Below, piece by piece: positions 23,201 to 38,200 of a stretch of 64,000 nt of DNA (within the stretch, counting starts at the first letter, position 1; every line of letters begins with the position of its first letter). Source of the stretch: Zonotrichia leucophrys gambelii (Eukaryota > Chordata > Aves > Passeriformes > Passerellidae). Position numbers and translations under genes: made by a program. The notes under the pieces are model-generated. The model was given only the letters and a program-made list of their open reading frames with translations, searched no databases and was not told where the DNA came from. The DNA lies in NCBI RefSeq assembly GCF_028769735.1, contig NC_088174.1:2687501-2751500 (forward strand). Direction: 5' to 3'.

Positions 23201-26200
23201 TCTCAATTTTCTCTTTTCTGTAAACACAGGTTCCTTTTTAATTTTGTCGTTTTCAGAAGAATTGCTACTGCCTCTCTCTGCAGATGACTTATCAAGATCA
23301 GAAGAGGAATCATCTTGATCTTTCTTGAAACCCTTCTTTTTTAATTTTTCAGATTTCTTTGCTTTGCTTTCTGATCCTTTTTTGTTCTTCAGTCTGTCTT
23401 TTGAAGACTCCAACTTGTGCTCTTTCTTTGCCGATTTCTCAGTACTCTCAGAAGAAGAATCATCCTGTGCCTTTTTCTTTTTCAAATCCTTCTTTTTCTT
23501 AACTTCAGGACCCTCCTCTTTTTCCAGTGAAGACTTCTCAGCATCAGATGACTCATCACGTTTTCCCTTTGCAGATTTCTCTTTTGAGTCTCTGCTTAGC
23601 TTGTCCTTAGCAGCTGACCTCTTACCCGTCTTTTTATCTTTAGAAGAGTGATTTGTTTCCTTCTCTGCAGAAGACTTCTCACCATCATCATCTTCTTCAG
23701 AAGATTTACCTCTCTTCTTCTTCAGATTTAACTTCCTCTTACTGCTTACTTTTTTCCCCTGCTCTTCTTCAGAGGAATCATAACTATCATCTTTCCTTGA
23801 GAATTTTTTCGATTTCTTTGCAGCCTCAATTTTACTCAACATTTGTATCTCTTTTTCCAACTCAGAATCATAATTTGAAGAATCAGAGTAGTTTTGTCGT
23901 TTCTTTTTAGCAGCAGCAGCATTTTTAGCTGATTTGCCTCTTTTAGCATCTAAATCTGAACCAGAACTGGAACTCTTCCTTTTTCTTTTCCCATTTTCAT
24001 CCTTTACTGGTTGACTCTTCTGTAAATCTGAAGTTTTCTGATTCTTTGCTGGCGCTTCGCTGTTGCTCTCACTGTCTGAGGAGCTGCGACTCATCATCCC
24101 TGCTTCTTTAAGGACAGCTGGCACCTCATCAGAGTCTGAGCTGTGATCTAACTCATATGGCTTTTTGCATTTGGAAAGTTTGTTAGGGCCGGGACCATCA
24201 GCAGCGCTGTCGGAAGCGTTTCTTTTATCGCTTTTCCTCCTGGGTTGCTTGGATGCTTTTCTCTTGGGTTTCTCATTGCTGGTGTCGTTGCTGTCCTCTT
24301 CTGAGTTGGATGTCAGGGGGCTGATGTCCGTGGGGCGCCTCAGGGGGGTGGTTTTGACACGGGGAGACCTCCGGAGATCCGAGTCCTCCGCGGGCACGGC
24401 GTCGTTCTCCGTGGAGGCCTCGCTGCCAGCGCTGTGGTTTTGTTTTCCACTCTCAGAGTTTGCTGCCCCAGGTTGAGATGCATCAACAGCTTTAGATTCA
24501 TCAATGTCTTTAGATGCATCAGCATCTTTAGATGCATCAGCATCTTTACTGTCCTTTTCTAGGCTGTTGTCTTGATCATCAGATTTAACTGTGGACTCTG
24601 AAAGGGAAACAGGAGTCAATTTTACAATCAGTTCTTTTGTTCCTTTAGCCGAGGATTTTAGCTTGGTACCACCTTTGGTATCTTTCACAGGAGCGTTGGC
24701 TTTTGTATTTGAATTTGGAGCCTCGTGATCTGCTGCTGTGTTTCCACTGTCCTGCTCATCTGAGGGCATCTGAATCTCCATAGCAGATTCCAGAGTCTCA
24801 AAAATATCTTCGGGAACGGAAGAGGGGATGGACACGATATCCATGTCCAAAGCCTCTGTACTGTTGGGCTCATACTGTGGTTCTTCATTTCTGCCAGACT
24901 TTTTCTCTTCCCCAGGGGCTGCCTTGTTATCTGTCTGCTCCACTGAGGGAACACTTTGATCCATGGGCTCATTGTCAGGCCGCTCTGACACGACTTTCTT
25001 CTGTGTCTGGGCAGCATCATCCTCTTTTAATGCTGCATGTTCCTTTCCTTCATCTTTTTTCACCTCATTTTTTTCTGATCTAACCTCAGTTTTTTTCTCT
25101 TTGGTATTTTTATCTTTGATTTTAACATTCAATGCTTGAATCTCTAAGTTCAGGCCTTCTTCTAGTGACAGATGAGCTTTTTTCATGTCATTCAGCACAG
25201 ATTTAAAAGCTTTCAGCTGGCACAGTTGCACAGTTGGGCTTATTTCTACATTTTCTGCAGCATTTTTCAAAAAGCTTACAAAGCTAGAATTCAGATTTGT
25301 TGTAGTTTCAATCAGTTTTTTTGTTTTCTTAAGCAAGTCTTTTGGCACCATTAGTGCTTTATAAGAATATGTTAGTGAACCTGAATATGAATTATCTAAT
25401 TTTTTTTCTTCCCCATTACAATTTGCATTATTTTTCTTTGGAGAAAACTTGACTGTGTGGTCATATGTTTTATTTTTTTCATTTTCAACTTTCATCTTTT
25501 TTTTGTTTTGTTGAAGTAACTGTTCTAAATTTTCAAAGACACTGTCACATGCAGTGACCAAGTCCAACAAAGGCTCTGGATGGCAAATATAGCAGTGCCA
25601 CTGGTTGTTTTCATCCAGGATAGTCGAGAGCTCCTTTCGGCCCAGGTTGCGCAAAATGCACTTTTTACAGAAGGCGTTATGGCAAAAGTCACAGCAAATC
25701 AAATTTCCACCTTCAGCACACCACCTGCAATGAGATTGAGAAAGGTAAGAGTTTTGTCTCCACACCAACAAGGTGATATATTATTAAGTTCATATGTTTA
25801 AAAATTCAAGTGATGAATAGATATTCATTACTGGAAACCGTTACTGAAAAGCTCACTGGAGAACTGCAAAGTCAGAAAATTCATGTTTTAGATTAACAGC
25901 TCATAAAGCTGTAATGGTCAGTCATTTTTAAACAGAATTTCAGCACTGATTTCTTTAAAGAAGAAAAAAAATTAACACTTATTTTCCCTGTTTCTTCTGA
26001 AAATCTGTGATTTATTTTACAGCAAAATGAATAAGCTTCAGTCTTTCTAGCCTTAACTCATATATTACTACTGCACTACACAGACTCTGAAAAGTGGTGG
26101 GCAATAAGCTCATAGAAACCACAGACTGCACAGTTTTTACTGAATTACACATTCAGATATTTCATTTAAGGACAGAGAAGTTCTTTGATATTTCAAAAGT

Positions 26201-29200
26201 GGGAGATGCATCTGGAGAACTGAGTTTCTCTGGCTCATAAAGTTTAGAATATCAGATTCTAGCCCAACCTTTAAGGTGCTAGGAAGGGAGCATGTTATTT
26301 AACTAGAAATGTGATCTTACAAGAGTTTGTCATTAGATTTCTTTAAAAATGTTTTCCTGTTCATTACTAAAACAAACAGTTAAAAAAAATCCTGAGGTTC
26401 AGTATTTCTTGTTGACAAATAATTGTTGATGCAGCTCTTGTGGACTTGTCTTTACTTGTCAGTAATGTCACAATAGCCAGAAAAAAGACCCCCAAATCAG
26501 TAGAGCTGTGGGTGTAACTTCAGTTTTTGCACACTTTGCTATTTTGCACACATTGTAGTTTTTTCACACTTTTGCACTTGCTATTTGCACACATTGTAGT
26601 TTTTTTACACACTGCAGTTTTTGCACACTTTCCCATTTTGCACACACTGCAGTTTTTGCACACTTTCCCATTTTGCACACATTGTAGTTTTTTTACACAC
26701 TGCAGTTTTTGTACACTTTCCCATTTTGCACACACTGCAGCTTTTGTACACTTTCCCATTTTGCACACATTGTAGTTTTTTTACACACTGCAGTTTTTGC
26801 ACACTTTCCCATTTTGCACACATTGTAGTTTTTTTACACACTGCAGCTTTTGTACACTTTCCCATTTTGCACACATTGTAGTTTTTTTACACACTGCAGT
26901 TTTTGCACACTTACCTACACTGCTCATCCATCCCATCTGAATCACGACTGATGTCATCACTCATGTAATATTTGTAGCAAGTCTGTAAAGAAAGAGAGAG
27001 GACAAAGAATTCTTTATTAAATCTCAACTGGGCTTCAGCAGTTCATTAGATTTCAGCATGCGTTAGAAGCAAGCCAGCAAAAGCAGCAGCTGCAAGGTCC
27101 TCAGTATTTTAAGTCTTTTACATTTGTTTTAATCTAAAAAACATCTTCCATGGTCCCAAACCATGATTTATTTAGATGGCTCAAGGTTTGTTTGAAAATT
27201 TAACAGGCTTTTGTTAATGGATGTATATTTGTGTATTTTAGAACATCAGTTGAATACTTCTCTCCAGTCTGAATGTTTCTTCCATCTATTTTCTAGGTAA
27301 ATCAGCACCACATCCTCCTCGACACAATTAATCCCACATAAATTACAATTTTCAGCTGGATGCTCCTTATGTTACCATGTGATGCCATAAGGCTTTAGAT
27401 TAAAAAGTCTTCAGCATTTATCATGATGTTAACATTCAATTTCCAGGTGCAAACAAAGCATCTTCACTTGAAAATCTGGTAATGGTAATAAAAAAATACC
27501 AATGACTCAGCTAGGAGTACTGATGGCTTCAGCTGCTGAATTGCTGACATCAAATTTTGAAGGTTTGGTGTCATTTTTTTCCCAGTTATTACTGAAGAAT
27601 GCTCTCCCAGACCTGCAGCTCTACTTGAAACAGGCATTGATACAATTCAGAATGCAGAAGAGGCCTCATCACCTGAACTGACAATGATGATGCCCCATTA
27701 TCTGGAACAGACTTGCACATCTGTTCAGCTAAACTATCCAAACAACCAAAATCAACATAAAACCCCAGTAAAATCTGGTGTTTAGACACTTGATGGAACA
27801 TTCACAGTCAAAAGAAAACAGTTTCTCAGGTCTGGGACTTTTATCTAAGTAGGAGAAAAATAAGGGCAGAACTAGGCACAGAAATAATGGAAGAGCTGGA
27901 GATGAGGGGCTTCCATTCCTCCCTCTCACATTCACATAAGGCCATGCTCAATTCAGTAAAACCAGAGTAAATCAAGGGGAACAACCCCTGATGTAATTCA
28001 GGTAGCACAGCTCTCAATCAAGAGCTGCTGTTGATCAGGTTATAAAAATGACCCAGGTCCCACTGCAGGAACACCAGCTGGGATCCAATGGAGATGGGAA
28101 AATGTCCGGTTTTCGGCTGTTTGGAGGGCCTGGAAAGGCCCGGGGTGGCCTTGGGGCAGCCGCGTATCAAAGGACGAGAAGAGGCTTCAGTTCTTTTCTC
28201 GGTTTTTATGTTTATTAATTGTTTATCTAAAAGATTTTCTCTCGGCCCGACAGAGCTCTGCTCAGCAGCCAGCCATGAGCACACTGCTGCCCTCCGGCGT
28301 CACCTATCTTTATACCCATTGTTACGTGTACAATATTTATCATTTTTCCCCAATACCTTTCACCCTTATTGTCTGGTGCACTTTTAGTAATGACCAATCC
28401 CAAAGTGCCACCATCACCACAGAAGATGGAGGAGAAGAAGAAGAAGAAGAAGGACAGGACACGCCCCAATTCCTCCATCTTACTTCTCTAAACCCCCCTG
28501 TACAGAAATCCTAAACCCTGTGTTTCACCCTCTAATTAACCAATCCCTTCACCATTCACCCCGGTGAAACCCTCCTGTCCTCATACAGGTGTCGTCTCCT
28601 GTGTAGGATCAAAGTCCAGCCACCAGACACTTCTGGAACATTCCAGGACTCCCGAGCCCCCCAAGGGTGGTCTCGGTGACACCTCAGTCCTGAGGTGCTG
28701 AGATCCCACAGGAAAAGGTCACCTTGTGAGCTGACTTTTGTAAAGCACATTTTGTAAAAGAAACAAGCCAGGATGCAGAGAAGAACCAGCCTAGATGGGC
28801 ATGGGTGGGTCTGTAACACTAATGAGCAACTGGGGAGGAAGAGGAGGAGGAAGAGCAGGGAAATGCTCCATGTACATTATAACACAGAACTGTGTATCTA
28901 TCTTCAGCAATATCTTATAATCATAACATCACCACCACTAGAGAAATATGCAAGAGAGATCTCTGGAGCTCTCTGGAAGTTAGCAGAGGTCCCCACAGCA
29001 GGAGGCAGGGACATTTCCTTCCTGCCCTGTCCCACCTCTTCCCTCTGCTGCCAGCTCAGGCCTGTGTGGAGCCACCAGGAAGCCACACAGCTGAAAACTC
29101 AGATTATGGACTAAACCATCACTGCAAAGCTGCCAGAACTTAAACCAGTCCTGAAGCTGGCAGAAATAAAGATGGCTTTGATGCTGCTTTTCTGCTCCTT

Positions 29201-32200
29201 ATTTCAGTGCTGTTTTACATGGAATGCTTTAGCAGGAGATGCAGACTTGAATCTGTTCTTAAAATACATTATGAGTAGGCAGAAATTTCAGACAGATCGT
29301 TTTACATTAAAAATTCACTAAGATTATACACTTAAAGCTATAGAAGTAAATAACAAAGAAACCACCATCAGTTTAACTGGGATGCAAGAAAAAAGGAATA
29401 TGAATTCATAAGTATATTTGCTTTTTTTCCTCCTTTCAATTTCCTTAATTGTAACAGCTAATGACTGAAAACTTTGTCAACTAATTACCAGGAGTTACTC
29501 CCACAAAAATCCCACCCAAACCAACTAATATGACATTTTGAAACAAAAATAAACAGAACTGCTTACCACATACCTTACAAATAAGCACTTTGAGTGTAGG
29601 GTGTCTATAGATTGAATCCTTTTGAAAATGGTTGACCTGCTGCCCACAAGCTGTGCAGCTCACAATTCCATGGAGTCCTTCTTCTATGGAGAGGATTACA
29701 AACAACACATTAATTGTTTCTATTCCCATTTAAGTAATCTGTATATATATATTGCATTTTCTTGCAATATTCTGGCCTGTCAGGTTTTTTATAGGCCTTT
29801 GTTTCTGCACCACCCAGCACCAGAGAAATCTTTCTGTAACCATTTGCCATTTTAAGACTGAATTTTCCTGATTTCTATGCTGCACTTGGTCTCAAGGCAC
29901 AATTCTTTCCCTCTGAGAGGTTTAAGTTGGGTTGAGTGGTCACCTCATGAAAACACACCTAAATTGGAGTAATCACTAAAGTTCCTCCAGAGCAGCTCTG
30001 ATATTCTGGACAACCTTCCCCATTTAATCTTAGTTCAACAAATACCACTGCAATTCATGCTCATATTATGACATTTCTTTCACAAACAGTTTTAGCTTCT
30101 CAAAGAAAAACACAGAAAACTCTCATACAAAATGCAAGGAATCCCAGTAACAGTGACTGAAATACCTTTTCTCACATTTTGTTCCCTTCCTGACAGTGGT
30201 TTTTGGGTTTTTCTGAAACTACACTTGTGCAGAAATCCCCATGTTCTCCCCATGTTGCTGATTGCTCCCATGGTGTGTGCACCACTCTGCTGCTGCATCT
30301 ACATTTGCTAAAAAAAGCTTTTTTTTAATGCCAACCCCTCATTTCACTTCAGAAGGGGTGAACTTGGGCGTGGCAGGCTCACTCCATGCCAGGCTCGTAA
30401 TTAATACTCAAAGATTTTATTTTTGTTTTCAACAGCAGAAAAAGGAAAATCATTGCTGAAAGTTCTGCACTTCCAAAGGCCAATTTGGATCAAGCAGATA
30501 CAGGTTTGATAAAAGATCACTGAACTGTGACTTGTCCTTTGCTGTCATGCTCAGTGATGAAGTTAATACGGAAATTACCTCAAACAGTTGAATTTAATGA
30601 TCACAATCTGAGTACAGACTCTGTATTTTTTCTTTTTTTAATGAAATAATCACTATCTCAGAATCAGAACCAAGCTGCAATCCCAGCTTGTTAAGGAACT
30701 GCAGGAACATCCTCAAGCCACAGGACAAGCTCCCAGCAATCTGCTGCTGAAGCACAACCTCAGATGGCTCAGGGGCAGTGAAAGAGCTGATCCTGCTCCT
30801 AACTCAGTGAAATTCTGGGTACAGGATGTGCTTGTACCCTGACTGCACATCCTGCAGACCCTGGGGACCTGCAAGCCCCTCTCAGGAGCTCCAAACCAGC
30901 TCAAAGCCCACTTTTAAACACTGCTGTGCCCATGGATGAACCCATCCATGGGAAGGAATCCCACATTCTGCAGCACAGAACCAAGGCTGACACTCAGCAG
31001 CAATCACTGAGGGGCCCAGCCAACCCAGGGAGAACACGACATTCCCTGCCAAGCCCTGACCCTCTTCCCTCTTTTCCACAACCAAGGGGATGCACCACAG
31101 CCTCCTCCCTCAAACCTGCAAGCTGGACCAGGAAAACAGAGAATTTATGAGGTAAACCTTTGTAAATCATGTTACTACTTCAAATGATGATGACCCAAAG
31201 AAATGAAACTACCACTAAATCATTAATACTGATAAACTACTTGGTTAAGAATATTCCTAACAGAATTTATTAGCAAAAATACAACCACAACCACACTACA
31301 GACACAACACTTGAAAATAATGACACAATGCCTCTTACAGTCTTAGGTAAGAGCATTTGCATGCTAGAAAGGCCAGAGTTCTGCTTCTACCCTGTTTCTA
31401 AAACATACAGGATATATAATTCCTACTAGAAATGCAAATATTTAAAATAGTACATGAGTAACCAGTCCAGACACACAAAGGAGGGCCTGCAAATTCCCCA
31501 GGGATGGAGATTAAAACAGCTGGAAGGGAAGGTGACACAAACTGTCCTGGGGATACAGACACAGGCCATAAAGCTCAAGCACAAGTGTCTTTTCTTTTTA
31601 CCATTGTACCCCTGAAGAGTTCTGCTGGACCATATGTGGAATTGTTTGAAGCACAAATGGAAAAAGCATTCTTATATGAACAGGACATCTTGCATGAATA
31701 AAACAGAACCGACCTTTGAAGTTGTGGTTTAGAGAAAACATCAACACTCCATAAGTCACTGACACCACACGAGGCCAGGTGGATGCACAAGCACATTTCC
31801 CTCCCCTTCCCCCACAGAAACAGCACTCCATAAATGACTTTAAAGGAGAGCAAGGATCTCAATGATACAATGGGGAGGATGAGGAGTGTGTGCAAGAGCT
31901 GTATGAATTTTGGGCATTGTGTGAATACCCTGGCTGCTGCTGGAGGTGTGTGAGCTAAAACACTGCAGTAGGTTTAACAATAATATCCACCTTCTTATTG
32001 GCTATGTTATACATAATCCTCCCTCCTCCCCTTGGCTTTGGGGAAAAAAAAAAGAGAGAAATTAATTTCTGTTAGTATTGTAATCTCCTTAACTTCTCAC
32101 TTTTAGCAGCAGCTGTGGAAAACCAGCTGACAGAGCAGCTTTCCAAAGGCAATCCTTAGAAGGGCCCACTGGTAGGGAATTTCTCACAATTTCAAAGCAA

Positions 32201-35200
32201 AAGAAAGAAAAGTCTTTGTATTGTTTGAGGGTTTAGGATTTTTGTTAGCTCACTGATGGATAATCTGCCCATACATGTCCCTGCTCAAACATGGCTGCTT
32301 TCCTGGTCACTCAGTGAATATTCCTGTATCAATGGTGTTCAATTCCTCTAAAAAAGGAATACCTGTAACACCTGATTGCAACCAAGCAACTGCACCTAAT
32401 GAAGCATCCTATACCTACTGAAAATCAGGAGTTTAATGGGAACTAATCTTAGCTTTCACTGCTGCACTGCAGGGGCAGCAATGGAGGCTAATTTCTACCA
32501 GCTAAAATCCTTAATGAACAAAAAGCCAGAAGAGTGGAGGTATTTTTAGGATAATTTATCAGAAATATGGACAATTTTTAGACGTACCAAATGTGGTCAT
32601 AAGCAACAATTTAAACCCGTTTCAACAGATGTTTTAAATTGTATTTACCTCCACGCTTTTTGGGAGCTTCAGGTTTCATTTTAACGGTATTTCTGCTTCT
32701 AAATTCAGGCCCTTTAAAATCATCTTTGTCTTCATTCAGCACTGGCTCAGGCTGTACAACCACTGTACCTAGAATAATTTTATTTAGAAATTGGAAACCA
32801 TTACACATCCAAGCGAAGTGCAAAAGTTCTGATTAATAAAGCCAACACAAAAAAAAAAAAGAAAAAAGTGCAATCTGTTGACTAAAACTCAACATAGTTT
32901 TGAATGCACAGATGTTCACAGAAAGGAAAAAAAAAAAAAAACAAAACAAAAACCCAAAACCAACAGCACACATTTCAAACTAGATCTGTGTTGTAGCTGT
33001 AGGACAGAAGGCAAGGACTGAGTGGGCTGAGGGGCAAATTCTGCTCTTGGTGCTCTGCTGTGTGCATGACAGCACTGTCACACTGCTGGGCTGCAGGACA
33101 GGAACTGTCCAATAAAGGACATTTCAATCCCTCAAAACCCCATGTGCTTCTCTCTTTGCCCCCTTCTATTCAGTTCCCCTCATCTTCATTTATTTCAGTA
33201 TGAAATACACAAAAAAAGCAATAGAATAAAACCTGCTTTGTCTTTAACAATATTCAAAATCTGATATTTTCATTTAAAGAGATTACTAATCAAAATTATG
33301 TGAAGGAAAAAACACCTCTTTCCTATTTAAGAGCCCAGTTTTGTTGTGAGGACACTGAAAATAATCTAATATTTTGAAAAAATCATTTTAGAGTGACTGC
33401 TCTCAGTACTGCTCCTCACACAGGGAACAGCAGCAATTTTTCCTGTCACTTCCATAGGTAAGAAATGGAGATTAATCCAACTCACACTGCAGCTAAGAGC
33501 AGAGGGATGCAGGCCTGCAGCATTAACTGCTTCTAAAAAATGTGCTTAAAAATAGATCCAATAATGGCATTTTCCCCCCAGTTAGTTTTGCTTTTGTTGA
33601 TCTAATTGCTAATAACCCCAAAGACAAAACAATAAAATAAGATCTCCAAGTGACAGAGCTTGGATAGAATAAATAATTTCCCCTGTTTTGTGATGGTTTT
33701 ATACAGATGTCAGCAGGCACTTGAAATTAAGCCACCAGCACATCCTTGTGCACCCACAGATTAAAATTTGCTGGGTTCCAAATTGAAAGTGCTCAGGTTC
33801 CTCATTTTGTGGGCAGAAAACCAACAGGACCTTCAAGAGGCATTTTACTGGTACATGTGCATTCTAGTGAATTATTTATGCTGCATCATAATCTTGGCTA
33901 ATTTGCTGAATTCAGAAGCCAGAAACAAGAAAAAAAAAAAGACATGACCTACCTTTAGGCAAGCTTTGCATATCTACATCATTCTCTGAGTTCTCATTTG
34001 AAATATCTTCATTTACAGTTTCATCTGCTATTTGTTCATCATCTGACCCAACATATTTTGTTACAACTGTAGGTTTCCTGAATAGACAGAAAAAAAAATC
34101 CATGCTCTGACAAACAGTACAAACTGCAATTCAGGTAAGCTTTGCAGGCAAAACACCATATGAACTGTGAAAAACTAAGTTATTTTTAAATTAATTAAAG
34201 ACATTATGATGCTCCAAGTTATTGCTATACAACTGTAGGAAAATTTTCTGGTTTGGAATAGGATTTCTCTCCTCACATGTGAAACAGAAGTTATTAGTAT
34301 ACCAATAAAATTATTAGTATACTAATAAATATACTAATATTAGTATACTATTATTAATATATTTATTAGTATACCAATTAAAGACTTTTGTGGTAAAATC
34401 AAGGTGTGATGTATTTTTAAGAAAGTCACAATTCCAGGAAAGAAGCCTAAATGAAACACAGGTGAATGTCAGCTCATTAATTTTATCCATCATTCCAAGT
34501 TTAACAGGCAGCACAAAGAAAACACACAGATATCAGCAAATTACAAAAAGCATCTTGGCAGAAGAGATGCATGCAAGATAATGAAGGAAATGCAAAAAGA
34601 AATGAAAAAGCTGACTACTGAACAAAAGGATCAACTGACAGAATTCCACAAAACAATTTAAACTGATGAATTTACTATGTTAGGATGGGGAGAAAATAAT
34701 ACAAAATATGGAGCAAATTTTCAATAGTCTGAAGGCAATGCATGAACTACTGCAGGATACTGGTTTTGTCAATACAAGGTACAGTGTGGAAAATGGATGA
34801 GTGAAAATCCCTTTAGTGATAAGACAGGAAGCAAAACACAGGACTAAAGAAGTATATAAATAAAAAAGAATTCAGCAGGACACTGGATTCAAAAGATGAG
34901 GAGAAACTAAAGCCAAATATAAAATCACTTGCAAATATGGCATCAAGAGAAATATAAAAAGGAGATTGAAGAATATTAATTCCAGCAGACATGGTAAAAT
35001 AAAGCAACTTTGATAGAAAGGAGAGAGAAAAGAGATACAGACTTCTAAAGAGCAGCACTAAGGCTGAAAGCTGCACTCCCTGCACTGCTCACTGGATTTA
35101 ATAAAAATCAGAGAGCAGAATTTGAGTGAGCACCAGCTGAGAGCAGATCAGGAATTTGACTGGACTAAGTCTGCTCTTCCTTGGGACACAAATAATTTGT

Positions 35201-38200
35201 TGGTGAACAATTCACTCCATACTTTTTAGATCAAAGAAGGAAAAAGGAAAAGCAGGGACACAGCAAATGGCAGTTCCTGCACAGGACAATTCAGTGATGC
35301 TGCACTCTCCCAACAGTGAAGCACATAAAACATTTTTCTGTATGACCCAAATTACATTTTGGGAAGAATCCTACATGTACAAACAGCAAGACTGAAGGAA
35401 CTCTTGTATAAACTCCTTTGTCCTGAAGATATGGAATAATCTTGTCTTTGTAAATAATAATCAAGCTTTAGCATCTTGACCTTTCATGCTGAGAAATGGT
35501 TTGAATTTTAAGTGCACTGTGAGGCATTTGTTTTACCAGCACTCCATAACTTCATGGATTTTAAACAGTGCACCCACTTTTCTATAGCTTCCCACAGCCA
35601 AAAATTGATTTATTTGTTTTTATTTTCCAAACCAACCTTTTGGAACGGGATGATCCTAAGGATTTGGTTCTTTCAGAAGAACTACTTCCCTAGAAACAAG
35701 AAAAAAATGTAAAAGTCAACATATTTATATCCATGGGAACTGTCAAAAACCAGTTTCTTGCATTAACTAGAAACGAGTCAGAAATCACCAGTGCCCTTAT
35801 AAAAATAATTTTAAAATAATTTTAATTTATTTTAAAATAATTTTAATTTTTAAATAATTTTAAAATAAGGAAAAGCAGTAAGTACAAGTGACAATTTCAA
35901 CAGTCAGGCCAGTTCAGTTCAATTGAATCTCTGCAGTTTCAGGTCAGAAGCCAGCAGCTCACACATTTTGGGAATGCTCCTGTTGCTGTGTGAAGAAACC
36001 ATTCCCTGTCCAAGAGCCCCTTGCAGAGGGCTCTGGCACTCAGGGGGGCAGCCTGGTGTGGCCTCATGTGCCACAAAGCACTGGCTGCCCACACAGCAAA
36101 ACTGATTTCTTCAATTGTTTCTGCACTCAGATCACAACCAGGACTGGGCAGTTGAAAATACCTGAATTTACAGCAGCAAAGGCAAACTGACACTGGCACT
36201 TGTGGTTTCTCTACAATGTTAAGATCTTGTCCACCAGAATGTCTCCAATAGAGAACAGACAGAAATAAAACACCACATGAAGAATTTCTGCTCAGTTTAG
36301 CATAGATCCAGTGTGCCCATTTTTATTTTTTTTCAACAAGGAAGCATATCTGCTAAAGAACTGTTATCAGACTAACAGGGTGAAGGGGGATGACATTAAT
36401 GGTGCTTCTGACAGTATTGTTGAAGTATTTATTGCAAAAGCAACAGACTGAACTCAGCCACTATGCACTAGACATGCAACTGGAATTCAAAACATTTTTA
36501 TTCCTACCTCGTCCCTGTTGTTCTCCATTGAAGCTGGACTTCCTTTAGGTTCTCTACTTTTACCTGTGGACAGAAATTTAAGGAGTCCATTGAAATGCAA
36601 GGAACACCAGAAGTTTTCACACTGCACATCACAGCACTGTTTATGTTTCACCTGGACAGACATAAATGTGACTTCCAAGACAAACTGGTGCACAACAGAA
36701 CAGACATTCCATGGTGTGGCATACATTTTACAGAAATAATTCAGAAATCCCTTTCAGTTCAGTGCCTGGGAGCCTTGCTGTTGGTGAGGAAATACTGAAG
36801 CACTGCAAGTGCAACTGCACACAGAAATAATATCATCAGTGCATTTTGGCTGATCTCTAAGAATTTACTACAAGTATTTTCTCTCACACATTGTGACATA
36901 AGAAACAAAGTATTAAATCTGGGATCGTGGAACCACAGACAAAAATCCCATCTGATCCAAATTCTGATGAGAAATCCTATTTCTCAAGCTTGGGAACTGT
37001 GGAATATAAAGCCTAAAGATCTGCAACCTATTGGCACCTGCTCCAATCCATCAGCCTTGGAATGGAAGGGAAAGTTTGGAGCTCAGTGATTGAATGATTC
37101 TTGTATGAAATTCCTCCAAAAGTTTAGGAACAGCAGGATTTTAACAAATGCTACTGAGTAGGAAGTATGATTACAGGACAGTTATCAGGATTATTTGTGA
37201 TTTTTAACAGATGACTACAAGCACTGCAACTTCTCTATCCTTCAACTTCAGTTTTGGGAACACCAATTTATTTCTGTACTTTGAAAAAACTGAATCACTC
37301 AGAGAATTCAATGCTGGGTATTTAACCTCTGCAGAACTGAGTAAATTGCAGGGAAAATCATCCAGCCATTTCCACAAGTGAAGGAGGAAATACAAAATGG
37401 AGGCAGACAATGTTTTTGGCCTTTTTGAGTACCTGAAGCTTCTTCTCTGCAATACTACAGGCATTCCCTGTTGTGAGGGAGGAACCTGGGATGTGGAAGG
37501 AGATTGGATACTGCCCACTTTCTACTCTTGACCAACTCTGCCCAAGTGATAAAGCCATGGAAAATAGCAGCTTGGAGAGCTTGGCAGAGCTTCCCCTGCT
37601 CTGGCAGCCGCAGTGAGAGCAGCCCCTGCACTCAGACTGGCAGCCTGATGCTCATGTGCTGAACGTGCTGCAGTGCCAGCTTCTCCCTGTGCCCACTGCA
37701 GCCCCTCCCAGCTCAGGGCAGGCCTGGCTGCTCTGCCCAGCCCCTGCAGGGCTCTCAGGGAGCAGAGATTCCCCTGGGGTTGCTGCTCCACTCTTGAACG
37801 AGAGCAGGCAGGCTGGCTCTGCTGAGCTCTCTGCTGCTGGAAAGGAGGGAGACATCCAGTGCAGAGGGGATAAAGAACATGATGAAGGCTATAAAGCAAA
37901 TATTGCTTCCTGTTTTAAGTGACCTCTGTGTGTGGCAGGGACAAAAGTTTAGGGGATGAAGTAATATCAGCCAATAGCCAGCTGATTTCTAACAGCCAGC
38001 CTTGCTGGGTCACACACAACCACCTTCAGCATCATCTCCCTCTGTAGCCATGATATTTTCTGAAAAATCCTTTCCTTAGGATTTTTCCTTCTGAGGAGCT
38101 GAGAGGCCTCAGGAACAAAATGTAAACAATGATTATCTGCTGCTGTGGAATGCAACAGGTGCATCTGGGATTGGTCTCATGTGGTTGTTTCTAATTAATG

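Noticed and set aside
23046..25083. Plus-strand frames antisense to ATRX exon 9
   Set aside because: Shadows of a long coding exon with biased codon content. No splice or similarity support.
26520..26881. Cys/Lys-rich frames of 80-90 codons
   Set aside because: Translations of the TTTGCACAC minisatellite.
37522..37922. GC-rich patch with frames on both strands, considered as an exon or retrogene
   Set aside because: No similarity, no splice sites in a consistent frame and CpG-poor. Probably an old repeat or chance.
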